DNA of 64,000 nt from Serripes groenlandicus (Eukaryota; Mollusca; Bivalvia; Cardiida; Cardiidae). The stretch's first letter is position 1. The number at the start of each line of letters is the position of its first letter. Both the position numbers and the translations under genes were made by a program. The notes under the pieces were generated by a model. That model ran no database searches. It worked only from the letters and a program-made list of their open reading frames with translations, and was not told where the DNA came from. Of this stretch, positions 42,899 through 53,985 are shown piece by piece. The stretch spans positions 44,929,669-44,993,668 of the forward strand of contig JASEVX010000001.1 of NCBI GenBank assembly GCA_031761405.1, in the 5' to 3' direction.

Positions 42899-43089
42899 AG
42901 CACCGAAATCACCAAACAAAAGCAAAAAGGAGTAATTTACTGCATAGAAGAGAAAAAATCCCTCAGAATCCTTTCAGCTATATCGAGTGAGAAAATGTTG
43001 TTTTTTTGCATATGTGAACAGTAAAAGCTGAAACTGAGACTTCCAACCATACCCTTCAATGTCCGCCTACATGCAGAAAGAATTTGAAT

Positions 43090-43380
43090 GATTGGGGTTT
43101 AATGCAATTTTCAACAAGTTTGCAGTCATATCACGGGAGCCAATTCACCTACCCTGGTGTTTCCTGGCGTTCACACACCAGTACTGTACTCCACACAAGT
43201 CTTTCCAATCAAATTTGCTGCTTTTTCACATAGACTGTGAGCCCATTGGTGGAAGATGCTTTTCTCATTGACTTTTGTCAAATGTCTGTAGAAAATTGGC
43301 CTATCTGGAGTTCAAAATCACAACCTGTAGATTGAAAGCCCACGGTGCTACAGACTGATCTACCTCAGCTCTACTAACTT
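43090..43380 (-). mobile_element. tRNA-derived SINE, older copy
   Basis: Same layout as 28497-28785: minus-strand tRNA-like head (tagatcagtctgtagcaccg, gattttgaactccagat) and body with gtactggtgtgtgaacgcc, ending in attaaaccccaatcatt. Confidence 0.8.
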
Positions 43381-44325
43381 CTGCAGGAAGCATACAATAG
43401 AAGCCCATAGAATAGAGCAAGGTCAGATGGCGCGGATAAACTGGCTTCACAAAGTCAGTTCAAGCAGTCAGAGGTTTAAGAAAGGAAGAGTTTATGTTAT
43501 ATCAAGATAAACAAATATCTAAAATCATTTGGCATTAGTATACAATCACACTAATAATGGTTTACATAAATAATTCATATGGTACATGCATAACAATAAA
43601 TAGACTTGAGTAAATACTTTTTACAGAAATTGTTTAACAGGTTTTTACAAACTTGAATATCTTTAAACCAAGAGAAAACATAGCACCAAAATTGATATCA
43701 TACAAGACTACTATTAACTGAAAGATATAAGATTATAAAAAAAAATTCAATGAACCGATCAATTTGTTGCCTGCCAATAAAAGAGGTAAAAGCCAGGTGG
43801 ACAGACAGACCATGGAGAAGTGATCCCAAAGTGTCATCCTCCCATTAAACGTGCCTGAATTCCAGATGGAGATCAATTTCTTTTTAAATGTTGAAACTTC
43901 TGCAAATATTGCTAATAATGACAACAAAGTAAGTAATAAATAAAACTATTTTAGTAGTAAATGTTGAAAAACAGTCAAATGAAAGTCATGAAAATATACA
44001 AAATTTGGCTTACTGGGTATGTCTACCAAGTAAAAATGAAGCATAAACGATCAATATTTAGAAGATTATTGTACTGGAATGTGAAATTATTACTTTAGTT
44101 ATATCCCAGAATTATGATTCCTATTTTTTAAGACAACTTATGAACAGCTTTAAAACTTAGACTATACTATTTATAATCTGGAGTTCAGCCCTTTAAAAGG
44201 CAGGTTACACAAAAAGTTGTTCTCTGCAAATGGTATCGCATGATATCAATAAACTGGTAAAGAATTTTTTCAAATTAAGATATTGGTAAAAATTAAATAT
44301 AGAATTACACTTTTGTTTTATGATA

Positions 44326-44585
44326 TAAAGGTATTAATGTTAATAATGTGATATATTGATTACAAAGTGAAGGTTATCAGGACTGGTTTGGGCTGTGATA
44401 TAGAATAAATGAAAAGGGGAGTAACTCTACCTGTTCATGGTACTTACTCTTCAATTTGTGATATATAGGTATTAATATTTATAATGTGATATATTGATTA
44501 CAGAGTGAAGGATTGGTCTCGACTGTGATATGTCATAAATGAAAAGGGATGTAACTCTACCTGTTTATTGTACTTATTCTTTGAT
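44326..44585 (+). repeat. ~133-bp tandem duplication
   Basis: Both copies contain taggtattaat-like, aatgtgatatattgattaca, agtgaagg, gggctgtgatat-like, aaatgaaaaggg and gtaactctacctgtt. About 85-90% alike by eye. Intronic, with no coding sense. Confidence 0.8.
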
Positions 44586-44785
44586 TTTTGCCATCGTTCA
44601 TACTAAACAAATGACAAGCAAAATAATAGTATAAAAAGTCATGCTTATTACTGATGGTATCAAGGTTCAACATTCCTACAGAAAGTTGAAACATTCATAT
44701 TAACCAATGAGTAACTCTTTGAAAATCTTAAAATAAACCACTAACCCGTTATGCTTTTGAAAACTCTGCATGGTTGAAATAATTT

Positions 44786-45118
44786 TTAACCCTTTTCCAC
44801 ATGCCCCAATTGCTACTTGAGTCAATGTTTTTGTTTTTTGTTTTTTGTTTTTTAATTTTTGCGTATTTATTTTTCAAAGTCGATAAGGTTAACCCTTTCC
44901 CTCATATAGACGCTTTCTGATGCCTCTGCAGCAGACAGCTTTTTGAAAACATAGTGACAAAAGAAGAAATTGCACAAAACATGCAATTTCTCCTTTTGCC
45001 ACAATGTTTTCCACTTTTTGTCATAGGTTATCCATTCAACTATGGAGATTTTCTATGTTTTGATAAAATAAGTTCAAAGTCGTCTGCTGCAGAATTGTCG
45101 TATGAGGGAAAGGGTTAA
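44786..45118. mobile_element. Two TTAA MITEs sharing one TTAA
   Basis: 44786-44892 is a short copy with a ttttgttttttg tract replacing its core. 44889-45118 is intact (230 bp), ccctttccctcatatagacg, core gaaattgcacaaaacatgca, end gtcgtatgagggaaaggg, TTAA 45115-45118. Confidence 0.88.
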
Positions 45119-45673
45119 GACAAAGTATTAAATATTTCATGAAAAGAACATTTATTAACAATAAGCAAAAGGTAATTTTGCTACAATATTTTGAAAAACA
45201 ATCTGCTGCAGATGTAGCGTTATTCACAGTGTATTCATGCCAATTTGTCTGTATAGCTTATCACTTCCTTTTTTACAGTATTGTGTTAAAATAAACCTTC
45301 ATGCGAGTTCCACCCTTGAATCAGACAAGGGTCATATTTTACTGTCTACACCGTTACCATGTATTCCTCTGTAATGTCAAAATACAAAGATGATTTAATC
45401 ATCTTGTTACATTGACTGTTAAGATTTAATATAATCAGAAAATAATGTCACAAAAATTACCTACATTACCTACATTACCTTTGTACACCTTTGTATTGCA
45501 TCTTTTTTATTCTATGTCCTACGCTACTCCCCCTTTCCCCATGACTTTCATTTCAGTAAAGAATAAAACACTGACATTAACTATTTAATTAAGAAAACCC
45601 CAGATAATTAAACCTGCAGAATATAGTGCTTATAATGGTACTATGAAGAAAAAGTAAAATCATCCAATTGTAC

Positions 45674-45858
45674 CTTCATTTCCTCTTCTTCTGTTACGTT
45701 GTATGCAGAAACGAGGTGGTCCAACAGGTGTTTGGTTGCCGTAACAACAAGCCTTCTTAACATTTCTAATACCAAATAGTCAACAGATTTTAAGAACGAT
45801 GATAATCGATACAGAATTTTTCTCCATTCAGCAATCTGTGCGTATGTAGGTTTGTCAC
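45674..45858 (-). CDS. Dynein heavy chain exon 10 (tail helix, SFLKSVDYLVLEML)
   Basis: 185 nt: 2 nt completing Ser, then 61 codons, DKPTYAQIAEWRKILYRLSS, FLKSVDYLVLEMLRRLVVTA, KHLLDHLVSAYNVTEEEEMK. It resembles the DNAH6 block 'MTYTEQA..RH.C.RL..F.RL.DYL.....L.....LL..L' (from memory). The acceptor is ttttttcag and the donor AAG/gtacaa. The acidic end (TEEEEMK) leads into the low-complexity exons 11-16. Confidence 0.92.
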
Positions 45859-45949
45859 CTGAAAAAATACCATATAAAATACATTTACTTCACTTTTATA
45901 TCCTAGCAGTAGGTCAACTCTTTTCAAATATTTGAGGTATTTCATTAAC

Positions 45950-46178
45950 ACTTTCCCACAAACAATACATCTGCAGCAGATAACTTTGAAATTATCAAGT
46001 TTTAAAAATAGAAAATCTCTAGAAATGGTAGAATGATTTAAATATTGAAAAGAATTGAAATCGTTGTGGCAACTGGAGAAAGTGCTCATCATGAGCAATT
46101 TCTTCTTTTGCTACAATGTTTTTCAAAAGTCGTCTGCTGCAGAAGCATCAGAAAGCGTTTGGATGTGGGAAAGGGTTC
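45950..46178. mobile_element. TTAA MITE
   Basis: actttcccacaaacaataca, gcagcagataactttgaaat, core gaaagtgctcatcatgagca, right gtttggatgtgggaaagggtt. Older relatives at 46303-46445, 46543-46700 and 46740-46905. Confidence 0.82.
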
Positions 46179-46960
46179 AGGAAGGGGTTCACTAAAGAAG
46201 GAGACAGTGTAGACTGAAATATGCAGTCTAATTTCCGTTTATGATGATCTTGATCTCCCTCTATCATTATGTCTAGTATGGTAACATGAGGGTTGAAGTT
46301 TTTCCCACATTCAGACATATCTGCAGTGTAGGACTTTCAAGAACATTGTGGCAAAAGAAGATTTTTTTTTGTTCAGTCATTATTTTTGTCAAGATGTTTT
46401 CCAAGTTGTCAGCTACAGTAATTTTGTAGGTGTGTTAGGGTAACAATATGTCTATCACATTAACATGACAGATGAAGGCATTCAATAAGCATCAAAGTGG
46501 GCCATAAATTACAGGAGCATGACCTATTGAAATGTTATTAAACCCGTTTCTACTTGCAGACCCATTTTGACCCATCAGTACCAGACACCTTTGAAAACAC
46601 AATGAGCGATTTCTCCTGTTGCAACAATGTTTCAACTCATTTCAATATTTATACTTTTATTTATGGAAAATTCCCTATATTTGTCCATATGTTTTCAAAG
46701 TAGTCTGCATCAGAAATTGAACACTTATCAAGATATTTTTTTTTTTAGTTGCATGCTTTGAAAACATTTGAAGAGAAAATTGTGAATTGGAAATTGTGTG
46801 GGTTAAGGAAAAAGATGCTAGCTTTGGAAGATCCTCTCTTTTCTTTACATTTTCTTTCAAGAGTTGCCTGCTGCAGAGCTGTCAAACATTGTATATACCT
46901 AAGAAAGTGTGTTGACTAATTCATAGTAAAATCTACAAGAAATAGTAAAATATGACTGAC

Positions 46961-47129
46961 TTTTCTTTTCCTCTTTTTTCTCTACAAGTGGTACCACCCC
47001 ATATTTGGCCTGGATCCTTAAAGATTTGTTGGAGAGGTCCTTTGGTTCTTCCTTTGGTATATTAATTTTGACCTTTCTGGGCCCTCCCTGTCTTATACCG
47101 TGAGTGATACCCTCCATCTCGGCCACAGT
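46961..47129 (-). CDS. Dynein heavy chain exon 9 (Lys/Glu-rich linker)
   Basis: 56 codons + 1 nt: TVAEMEGITHGIRQGGPRKV, KINIPKEEPKDLSNKSLRIQ, AKYGVVPLVEKKEEKK. The acceptor is gtcttgcag. The donor AAAA/gtcagt is weaker than most in this gene. It lies where DNAH6-type tails have a variable linker before the 'R...RL...I...DYL' helix of the next exon. Phase joins both neighbours. Its function is unknown beyond being part of the tail. Confidence 0.85.
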
Positions 47130-47139
47130 CTGCAAGACA

Positions 47140-47770
47140 AAACAGTATAACTACAACATGATATGACACAGTGCATGAGAAAAAGGTACAAGTTTGCATC
47201 TCTGAAAAGTGTGGGTTCAGATCACCTTGTCCACCTGCTCAGTCTAAGCAAAATATTCTTTCAATCTTGTGTAAGAAATATGTGAACAGTGAAGGTCTTG
47301 ATCAGACTTTGTAGATTCACAGGCTTCTCTGGATCTATACTGTTCACAAAAGCCAACTCGGACCTTTTCTCATGCACTGGCTTACATGATATCTTCAGCT
47401 TCATCTGCTTTGAAGACAATCAAAGAAAAAGTTGAACCATTAGGGGAATTGGTAGTATAAGTTTGATTATCCAAATCCCTCTATTAGACATACTCTTAAC
47501 CACGCCACTTTTGTATCAGACATAGAGATACACAAATGGTTGACGACTTTAACCTAGATTATCACAAAACTGACATGTACAATACCAAATTATTGAAATC
47601 TTATGCTCGGACCCAGAGTCTGACTCTAGCATCAAATTTAGACATCCCAGAGAAATTTATTGGAACCTTAACTTGGTCTGGGTAATTTTGTTTTTATGGC
47701 AAGAGAATAGTGCGGTTAATTTTCTCTTTTAATTTAAATACAGATTTTAAAACAATATAGTTGTCTATAT
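47140..47770. repeat. Intron with fragments of a gatcaggatctacactgttc-type repeat
   Basis: Around 47180-47370: gtgtgggttcagatcacctt, cttgatcagactttgtagat, ggatctatactgttcacaaa. Related fragments near 430, 6060, 34010, 41160, 59400-59620 and 60270 (cagcctgcatctgtgcagtc, tgatctggacctacac). They look like decayed copies of one widespread dispersed family; ends are not definable here. Confidence 0.5.
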
Positions 47771-47773
47771 CAG

Positions 47774-48003
47774 TTAATCCTTTCCCACATACAGACACTT
47801 TCTGATGCCTCTGCAGCAGACAACTGTTGAAATTATTGTGACAAAAGGAGAAATTGCTCATAATGTACACAATTTCTTATTTTGGAACAATGTTGTCATC
47901 TGTAGTCAATAATTATACTTCCATTTACAGAGAATTTCCATATTTTGGTTTAGACTTTTCAAAGTCGTCTGCTGCAGATTTGTGGCATGTGGGAAAGGGT
48001 TTA
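47774..48003. mobile_element. TTAA MITE
   Basis: TTAA 47774, tcctttcccacatacagaca, core gaaattgctcataatgtaca with a broken palindrome, right ggcatgtgggaaaggg followed by ttta. Confidence 0.87.
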
Positions 48004-48141
48004 TCCTTGAAATGTCTAGAAATGTAAACATGTTTATATTGACTAACAACAAAGCTCACAAGCATTTTACATAGACATCCCAAAATATGTTCTCACACAA
48101 CTCACAACCCAATTTTGGTCATCTCATCATCTAGTGAAGAA

Positions 48142-48371
48142 TCAACCCTTTCCAACATATAGACGCTTTCTGACGCTTCTGCAGCAGACATTTTTTGAAA
48201 ATCCTTATGGCAAAAGGAGAAATTGCTCATAATGAGCATTTTCACCTTTGGCCACAAGGGTTTCAACTTGTTTAAGTAATTAAACCTTCATTTACAGAGG
48301 TTTTCTGTGTTTTCCACTAGATGTTTTAAAAGTCGTCTGCTGCTGATTCATGCTATGTGGGAAAGGATTAA
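48142..48371. mobile_element. TTAA MITE 19 bp past the exon 8 donor
   Basis: Left flank TCAA (mutated), ccctttccaacatatagacg, core gaaattgctcataatgagca, right gctatgtgggaaaggattaa with TTAA 48368-48371. Confidence 0.88.
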
Positions 48372-48390
48372 TACACAAATAACCACTCAC

Positions 48391-48658
48391 AGCACATGAT
48401 TCCCATGCTATGTCTATGATCTTGTCCCGGAGAGCATTGATTTGTTTCAGTGCCAACACATTCTGTTCTTTCTGGACGTTTTTAAACTCATCAAGGGTCA
48501 GCGTCAATGACTTCTCAAGTTTCACAAGACTGATGGCACTCTCTCCTTTACCTACTCCTGTCAAACTGCCAGATGCTGCCTCACAGAGGCTACGGATATG
48601 TATCAAACAGCCCTGTAATACTTCATTAGCTACAAATAGGCTCTTGTAGAGCTTCGTT
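48391..48658 (-). CDS. Dynein heavy chain exon 8 (tail helical segment)
   Basis: 268 nt: 1 nt completing Gln, then 89 codons, TKLYKSLFVANEVLQGCLIH through SLVKLEKSLTLTLDEFKNVQ to IIDIAWESCA. It aligns with the human DNAH6 stretch 'QKNLFIVNP.LR.ALL.I...C......' (from memory). The acceptor is cctttcag and the donor GCT/gtgagt. The segment is amphipathic and largely alpha-helical. A TTAA MITE ends 19 bp past the donor (TTAA at 48368-48371). Confidence 0.92.
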
Positions 48659-48756
48659 CTGAAAGGAAAGAAGTAAAACATAATGCACATTGTTTAAAAG
48701 AAATCATTATATTTCAACATGTGATATGTTATGCTTTGGGGCAAGTAAAAAATATA

Positions 48757-48880
48757 ATCAACCCTTTCCCACATATAGAAGCTTTCTGATGCCTCTGCAG
48801 CAGATGAATTTAGAAAATATAGTGGCAATTGGAACAATTTCTCCATTAACTATTTGCATAATTTTTCATGTTTGGGATTT
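48757..48880. mobile_element. TTAA MITE left half
   Basis: tcaaccctttcccacatata, gcctctgcagcagatgaatt; breaks off after the first arm. Confidence 0.75.
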
Positions 48881-49119
48881 TTTTTTGCAAAATCTTCCTA
48901 CAAACGACATTGAACAAGTTCAGCTTTCACATACATTGTTCTAATTTTTAATCAATCATACTACATAAAAAAAAACAATCCATCATTAAAGATATTGATA
49001 TAAAATTGCATGAATTAAGTCATTAAAAGGCTTAAGAAGAAAAGTCTACTATTTTCAGAAAATCTCATAATTATTTTTATCAGTTCATTTATCTGAACTA
49101 CACATGCCTTTCTTTCAGT

Positions 49120-49505
49120 TTAACCCTTTCCCACATACAACAATTCTGCAGCAGACGACTTTGAACATATTTTGTTAAAACATAGAAAATCTCTATAGTT
49201 CACTATGTTTTCAAAAAGCCAACTGCTGCAAAGGCGTCAGAAAGCGTCTATAAGAGGGAAAGGGTTAAGAAGTCTGAACATTTTATAAATATTAATATTT
49301 AACCCTTTCCCATCTGCAACAAATCTGCATCAGACAACTGAGAAAACATCCAGGCAAAATTATGGAAAATTTCTATATAAAAAAATAATTATTAATACAG
49401 TTGGAAACAATGTGGCGAAGGGAGAAATTATTTCTCCTTTTGTTATAATGATTCCAAATACTGTCTGCTTCAAAACACATCAAAATTCTCCCACATGTTT
49501 GAAAA
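49120..49505. mobile_element. Two TTAA MITEs (149-bp deletion derivative; older full copy)
   Basis: 49120-49268 keeps TTAA at both ends but has lost the hairpin core (cttttgaacatatttt joined to cactatgttttcaaaaag). 49299-49505 has TTAA left, core gagaaattatttctcc (collapsed) and right tctcccacatg. Confidence 0.85.
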
Positions 49506-49567
49506 GAGTGCATAATTATTATTTTAGGAAAAAACTTATAATGATATGAATATGAATGAACACTTAC

Positions 49568-49746
49568 TGGCTTTTCCCACTTTTATGTAATCGGATGGAT
49601 TTTTTCCACATTTTAAAAGTTTTCCAGATCCTAAACTTGACAAATGCTGGTATTTTAAAGATGGAATAGAACAACCTTCTCTCCCACAACCACCATAGAG
49701 CCGGTATGTTAAAGGATTCACCCTCTGCATCACTATCTTGCATAAC
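49568..49746 (-). CDS. Dynein heavy chain exon 7 (Trp-rich WERRLFYSIFKIPAF segment)
   Basis: 179 nt: 59 codons + 2 nt, VMQDSDAEGESFNIPALWWL then WERRLFYSIFKIPAFVKFRI, WKTFKMWKKSIRLHK. It matches the human DNAH6 type 'W..E...Y..L.KIP.F..FRKWKAF..WRKN' (from memory). The donor is AGCCA/gtaagtg, consensus. The acceptor (tttgtttgtag) and the first 24 nt of the exon are part of a 56-bp unit repeated almost five times into the upstream intron, so there are several equivalent acceptors. Only the one adjoining 49746 keeps frame. Confidence 0.92.
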
Positions 49747-49999
49747 CTACAAACAAACAATACAAGCAGGATAATTATCTCTGCATCACTATCTTGCATA
49801 ACCTACAAACAAACAATAAAAGCAGGATAATTATCTCTGCATCACTATCTTGCATAACCTACAAACAAACAATACAAGCAGGATAATTATCTCTGCATCA
49901 CTATCTTGCATAACCTACAAACAAACAATACAAGCAGGATAATTATCTCTGCATCACTATCTTGCATAACCTACAAACAAACAATACAAGCAGGATAAT
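49723..49999 (-). repeat. 56-bp minisatellite, ~4.9 copies, overlapping exon 7 and its splice acceptor
   Basis: Exact 56-bp period, with units starting at 49723, 49779, 49835, 49891 and 49947. The copies are nearly identical; the visible difference is one substitution in copy 2 (ataaaag for atacaag). Each unit carries, on the minus strand, a pyrimidine-rich tract, tttgtag acceptor and the first 24 coding bases of exon 7. The near-perfect identity points to recent expansion. 56 is not a multiple of three, so use of a distal acceptor would shift the frame. Confidence 0.97.
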
Positions 50000-50118
50000 C
50001 CTGACTTGATATTTTCAAAGTCGTATGTGTCAATTTTGTTGTATGTACAAGTTGACGAGTTCTTATACCTGGTCTCCATAAGACTTATTTTGTGATACTT
50101 AGTTATTTTAATTTTCTT

Positions 50119-50348
50119 TTAACCCTTTCCCTCATACGACAATTCTGCAGCAGACATTTTTGAACATATTTTGTCAAAGAATAGGAAATCTCCATAATTG
50201 AATGGATAACCTATGACAAAAAGTGGAAAACATTGTGGCAAAAGGAGAAATTGCACGTTTTGTGCAATTTCTTCTTTTGTCACTATGTTTTTTAAAAGCC
50301 GTCTGCTGCAGAGGCGTCAGAAAGCGTCTATATGAGGGAAAGGGTTAA
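50119..50348. mobile_element. Young TTAA MITE (gcacgttttgtgc subfamily)
   Basis: TTAA 50119-50122 and 50345-50348. Nearly identical over its length to 42532-42761 and 57462-57692. Confidence 0.93.
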
Positions 50349-50544
50349 CAGAGATAAGTCTTTTAAACGTAGAGTCAATTGATCCCTAAAACTGTTCTAT
50401 AGAGCTTTCCTATTACCAGTAGTTGTAAAATGAATTAAAAGTTGGTGGTTAAATTTCTAAAATCATACAAAAATAATTGACGTCTCAATCTTCTATGTAT
50501 AAAAGGTAAGACTCAAAATAGTGTAGTTTAATGGAGAGTAATTA

Positions 50545-50725
50545 ATTGAAAGCCATTTTCATATTTTTTCAGTTATATCACAGTGGCCGTCTGACCTAAC
50601 TATATAACTCCTGACTTTCTTACACCAGTACTCCAGCTCATTTTCAACAGTGGCTCAGTTTAATCACAGCGGCCAGTTGACCTAAACATATATTTCCTGA
50701 CTTACTACACCAGTACTCCAGCTCT
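50545..50725 (-). repeat. Two partial SINE bodies in tandem
   Basis: The cagttatatcacagtggccg ... acaccagtactcca block occurs twice (50570-50640, 50655-50720). It matches the body of the 28497 SINE, without the tRNA head. Confidence 0.7.
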
Positions 50726-50889
50726 TGTCGTTAGTATAATAAGCTAATGCGGCTCAAAAATGAAAATTCTGCAGGGCTACAATATGTTTTAATAAGTAGT
50801 ATAATATCACATGAAATCTGTATTAAACATGTGGATATCATGCAAACAAAAATGGATTTTGTAAGAGATAACAGCAGACACATATTTAC

Positions 50890-51057
50890 CCTTGTGATGA
50901 AAGAAGCGCTGATGGTCCAGTAGACTTTCTGTGACCTTGACTCATGAGGGGACACAACTTGAAGGTCATAAGGGTTATATCGCCCTCGTTTGTCAGCGCG
51001 GTTTCTTGGTAGACAATACACAAAATCTCCATCATCAGGCTTCATCTTGCTGGCTTC
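50890..51057 (-). CDS. Dynein heavy chain exon 6 (conserved DFVYCLPRN/YNPYDL block)
   Basis: 56 codons, phase 0/0: EASKMKPDDGDFVYCLPRNR, then YNPYDLQVVSPHES and KVYWTISASFITR. The acceptor is aattacag and the donor AGG/gtaaat. The pattern 'Y-P....YDL.VVS......YWTIS...TH/R' is shared with the DNAH6-type N-terminus and is one of the best sub-family markers in the window. A MITE carrying TTAA at 51082-51085 ends only 24 bp upstream of the acceptor, in the usual branch-point zone. Confidence 0.92.
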
Positions 51058-51081
51058 CTGTAATTAATCAGCAGTCTGTGT

Positions 51082-51440
51082 TTAACCCTTTTCCACAAAT
51101 AGACACTTTGTGACGCCTCTGCAGCCGACAACTTTTGAAAATATTTTGGCAAAAGAAGAAATTTCTCCTTTTGCCACAATGTTTTCAACTTTATTAAATT
51201 ATTATACCTTTATGCATAGAGGTTTTTCAGATGACTTTTGAAATTATTTTGTCAGGAACAGGAACAGGCTTTGAGAACGTCTAAGCAAAATGTACGTATA
51301 ACTGCCTGACTAGAGTCGAAAAACATTGTGACAAAAGAAGAAATTGCTCATTATGTGCAATACTTCCTTTTGCCATAGTATTTCTTATTTTTAACTGCTG
51401 CAGATGTGTCAAAATGTATCTGTATGTGGAAAAAGAGCTA
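51082..51440. mobile_element. TTAA MITE pair upstream of exon 6
   Basis: TTAA 51082, cccttttccacaaatagaca, short core gaagaaatttctccttt, to about 51230. A second diverged copy follows (51235-51440, core gaaattgctcattatgtgca, end gtatgtggaaaaag). Confidence 0.82.
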
Positions 51441-51619
51441 AATCAATAAAACTTATTTCTCAGATGACGATATAAAATCCTTACGTAATTTAGGTAGTTT
51501 ATAGTAGCTGTAATGTAATATCATGTTCTACCTCTTGACACTAGCACAGCTTCTTGAAGGGAACAGCACCAGACACAATCAAGTGGTCACTGTAGTATGT
51601 TGGAATGACATGACACACC

Positions 51620-52290
51620 AGATTAGATTTTAAGAAAATAATTCCTATTTCAAGGTCAGAGGTGAAGGTCACAGGGACATGAAATTTACGTCTTGCACAT
51701 CTACTACTCCTAATTAACATTTATGCCAAGTATCAAGTAAATCAGGTTGAAACTGAAGGAGGAGTACAACAGATTAGATTTTAACCAAAAAAAAATCCTA
51801 TTTCAAGGTCAGAGGTCAAGGTCAAGGGGCATGAAATTATTTATGTGTTGCACATCTACTACTCCTGATTAACATTTATGCCAAGTATGAAGTAAATCAG
51901 GTTAAAACTGAAGGAGGAGTACAACAGATTAGATTTTAACAAAACAAATTCCTATGTCAAGGTCACAGGGACATGAAATTTGCGTCTTGCACATCTACTA
52001 CTCCTGATTAACATTTATGCCAAGTATTAAGTAAATCAGGTTGAAACTGAAGGAGGAGTACAACAGATTAAATTTTAACAAAAAAAATTCCTATTTCAAG
52101 GGCAGAGGTCAAGGTCAAGGTCAAGGTCACAGGGACATGAAATTTTCGTCTTGCACATCTACTACTCCTGATTAACATTTATGCCAAGTATCAAGTCAAT
52201 CAGGTAGAAACTGAAGGAGGAGTACAACGGAACAGATTTTGCGGACAGACTGATCGACAGGCTGATTCCAGTATACCCCCTTCAAACTAC
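51620..52290 (+). mobile_element. Pearl-like element, four ~150-bp tandem units
   Basis: Units begin cagattagattttaa at about 51620, 51770, 51922 and 52065. Each contains caaggtcagaggtcaaggtc, acagggacatgaaatt, cttgcacatctactactcct, gattaacatttatgccaagt, gaaactgaaggaggagtaca. The 3' part ggacagactgatcgacaggc, ccagtataccccct resembles the Pearl-like ending of 4607. Confidence 0.82.
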
Positions 52291-52704
52291 AATAAAAGCA
52301 TTTTTAGGTGAAAATACCAAAGTTTGTGCAAACAGTAAAGAAACCGCAGTTGGAAAAAACATGAAATAAATATTGAGAAAACAGTCAAATAATTGTGCAT
52401 AGATAGGTAAATAATGGAACAGGCAAAATATCAGAACTGTATTCTCACCATTCCCTTACCGCTCTTTATCACTCCGCACTAAGGGTAAATAGCAAAATCA
52501 AAATGTGGGACAATCGAGAAGACACCCTCTGGTTCAGCATTGTTCACAAAAAAAAAAATTGAATCTTTTCCAATGGACTGGCTCAAATTCTGATGTCTCA
52601 AATCAAATTGATATATTGATTTCAACGAGTTTGGTATGACTTGATGGGGATTATAATTTGATCTCAAGTCTAAACGTAGATCATAATCACAAAACTATCC
52701 AAGT

Positions 52705-53292
52705 CACTCAACTCTTTCCCACATGCAGGTTTGTGATGGATCTGCTGAAGACAGTGTTTTATCCCTTTCCCATATATTGTATATGACTTTTGAAAAGATT
52801 GTGGCTAAAGGATAAATATCTCATAAAGAGTAATTTCTCCATTTGCCATAATGTTTTCATCTATATTTAAAACTTAACTATCACCTGTAGTGTATTTTGG
52901 TTATTTTTTTCATATTATGATCAATTTTCATTTTGTCACAATGTTTTTTAATATTAACAAGTATATATTCAATAATTTACTGTTTTGTGTAGATGTTTAT
53001 AAAGTTGTATACTGCATAATTTTAGTATGTGGGATGGTATTAACCCTTTCCCATATACAAAAAATCTGCAGCAGCAAACTTTGAACACATCTCGCTAAAA
53101 ATACGGTAAATCTCTACAAATGACAACTTGAGCAAAAACAAGTCTCCCCATTATTTGGGTGAAGACATAATTACTAAATAGAGTTAAATGCATTGTGGCA
53201 AAATGAGAAATTTCTCATTATGAGCAGTTTCTCCTTTTTTCACTTTGTTTGCAGAAGGCATCAGAAAGTGTCTACACGTGGACCAGGATTAA
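52705..53292. mobile_element. TTAA MITEs flanking exon 5
   Basis: 52705-53039 is a long, decayed composite. 53040-53292 has TTAA at both ends, ccctttcccatatacaaaaa, core gaaatttctcattatgagca and right gtgtctacacgtggaccagg; it ends 17 bp below exon 5. Confidence 0.8.
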
Positions 53293-53309
53293 GACCTAAT
53301 TATACAAAC

Positions 53310-53446
53310 CTTCTCATTATCAGGTATGTTTTTTAACAAGTCCATGGCTTCTTTACAGCCTGGAGCATGTCTGGCGATTTCTGTTTTCCATCCTAGCTTT
53401 TCTCTCAGTCGTCTCAAATGAAACATACAGTCATCATTCTCCGGAG
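53310..53446 (-). CDS. Dynein heavy chain exon 5
   Basis: 137 nt: 2 nt completing Ala, then 45 codons, PENDDCMFHLRRLREKLGW to EAMDLLKNIPDNEK. The acceptor is tgatttttag and the donor GAGAAG/gtttgt. It corresponds to the short helical stretch just before the conserved 'DF-Y-LPRN' block, where human DNAH6 has a similar ...IIRENEHLGFLYMIP... segment (from memory). A TTAA MITE ends 17 bp beyond the donor side of the exon. The intron upstream of it is about 4.9 kb. Confidence 0.88.
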
Positions 53447-53814
53447 CTAAAAATCAAAATATGTACTTTGTTGAATACTGGCACTGTATGTAAATTGTGA
53501 CTTTCTGATTTTGTTAATACACCAAATTTTAAATGCCACACAAAATTAGGTAAATTGGTATAATACAGTCAAACACAGCAACTTTTCCTTTACACTATTT
53601 GTCCATGTATGTTCTTAAGAAATTAAAAAGAGATAAAACACTTTTTTTTTTAAATTGATTTAAAATGGATGTAATCTTAATCTATTCAGATAATAATTGA
53701 AGAAATAACCATAAACTTATTTAAAGGTCTTTTAAAGTCAGAGCATGTTGAATTCAATACATACATGACATTATGTAATTTATGTTACATACACTGGTAT
53801 ATGTCCACTATAAA

Positions 53815-53985
53815 TTAACCCTTTCACACTTGCAAACATTTTTTGCACATTTGAGCTGATGAGTTTTTGAAAACATTGTGGCAAAAGGAGAAATTATACC
53901 TTCATTTATATAGAATTTTTATATTTTTGCCAAGATATTTATTAGTCATCTGCTGCTGTTTCTTGTATGTGAGAATGGGATATGC
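53815..53985. mobile_element. TTAA MITE, hairpin right arm deleted
   Basis: TTAA 53815, ccctttcacacttgcaaaca, gtggcaaaaggagaaatta, then directly the right section; end tcttgtatgtgagaatggg. Confidence 0.8.

Noticed and set aside
49723..49999. CRISPR-like array of 56-bp repeats
   Set aside because: Units are contiguous with no spacers, and the context is a eukaryotic intron/exon border.
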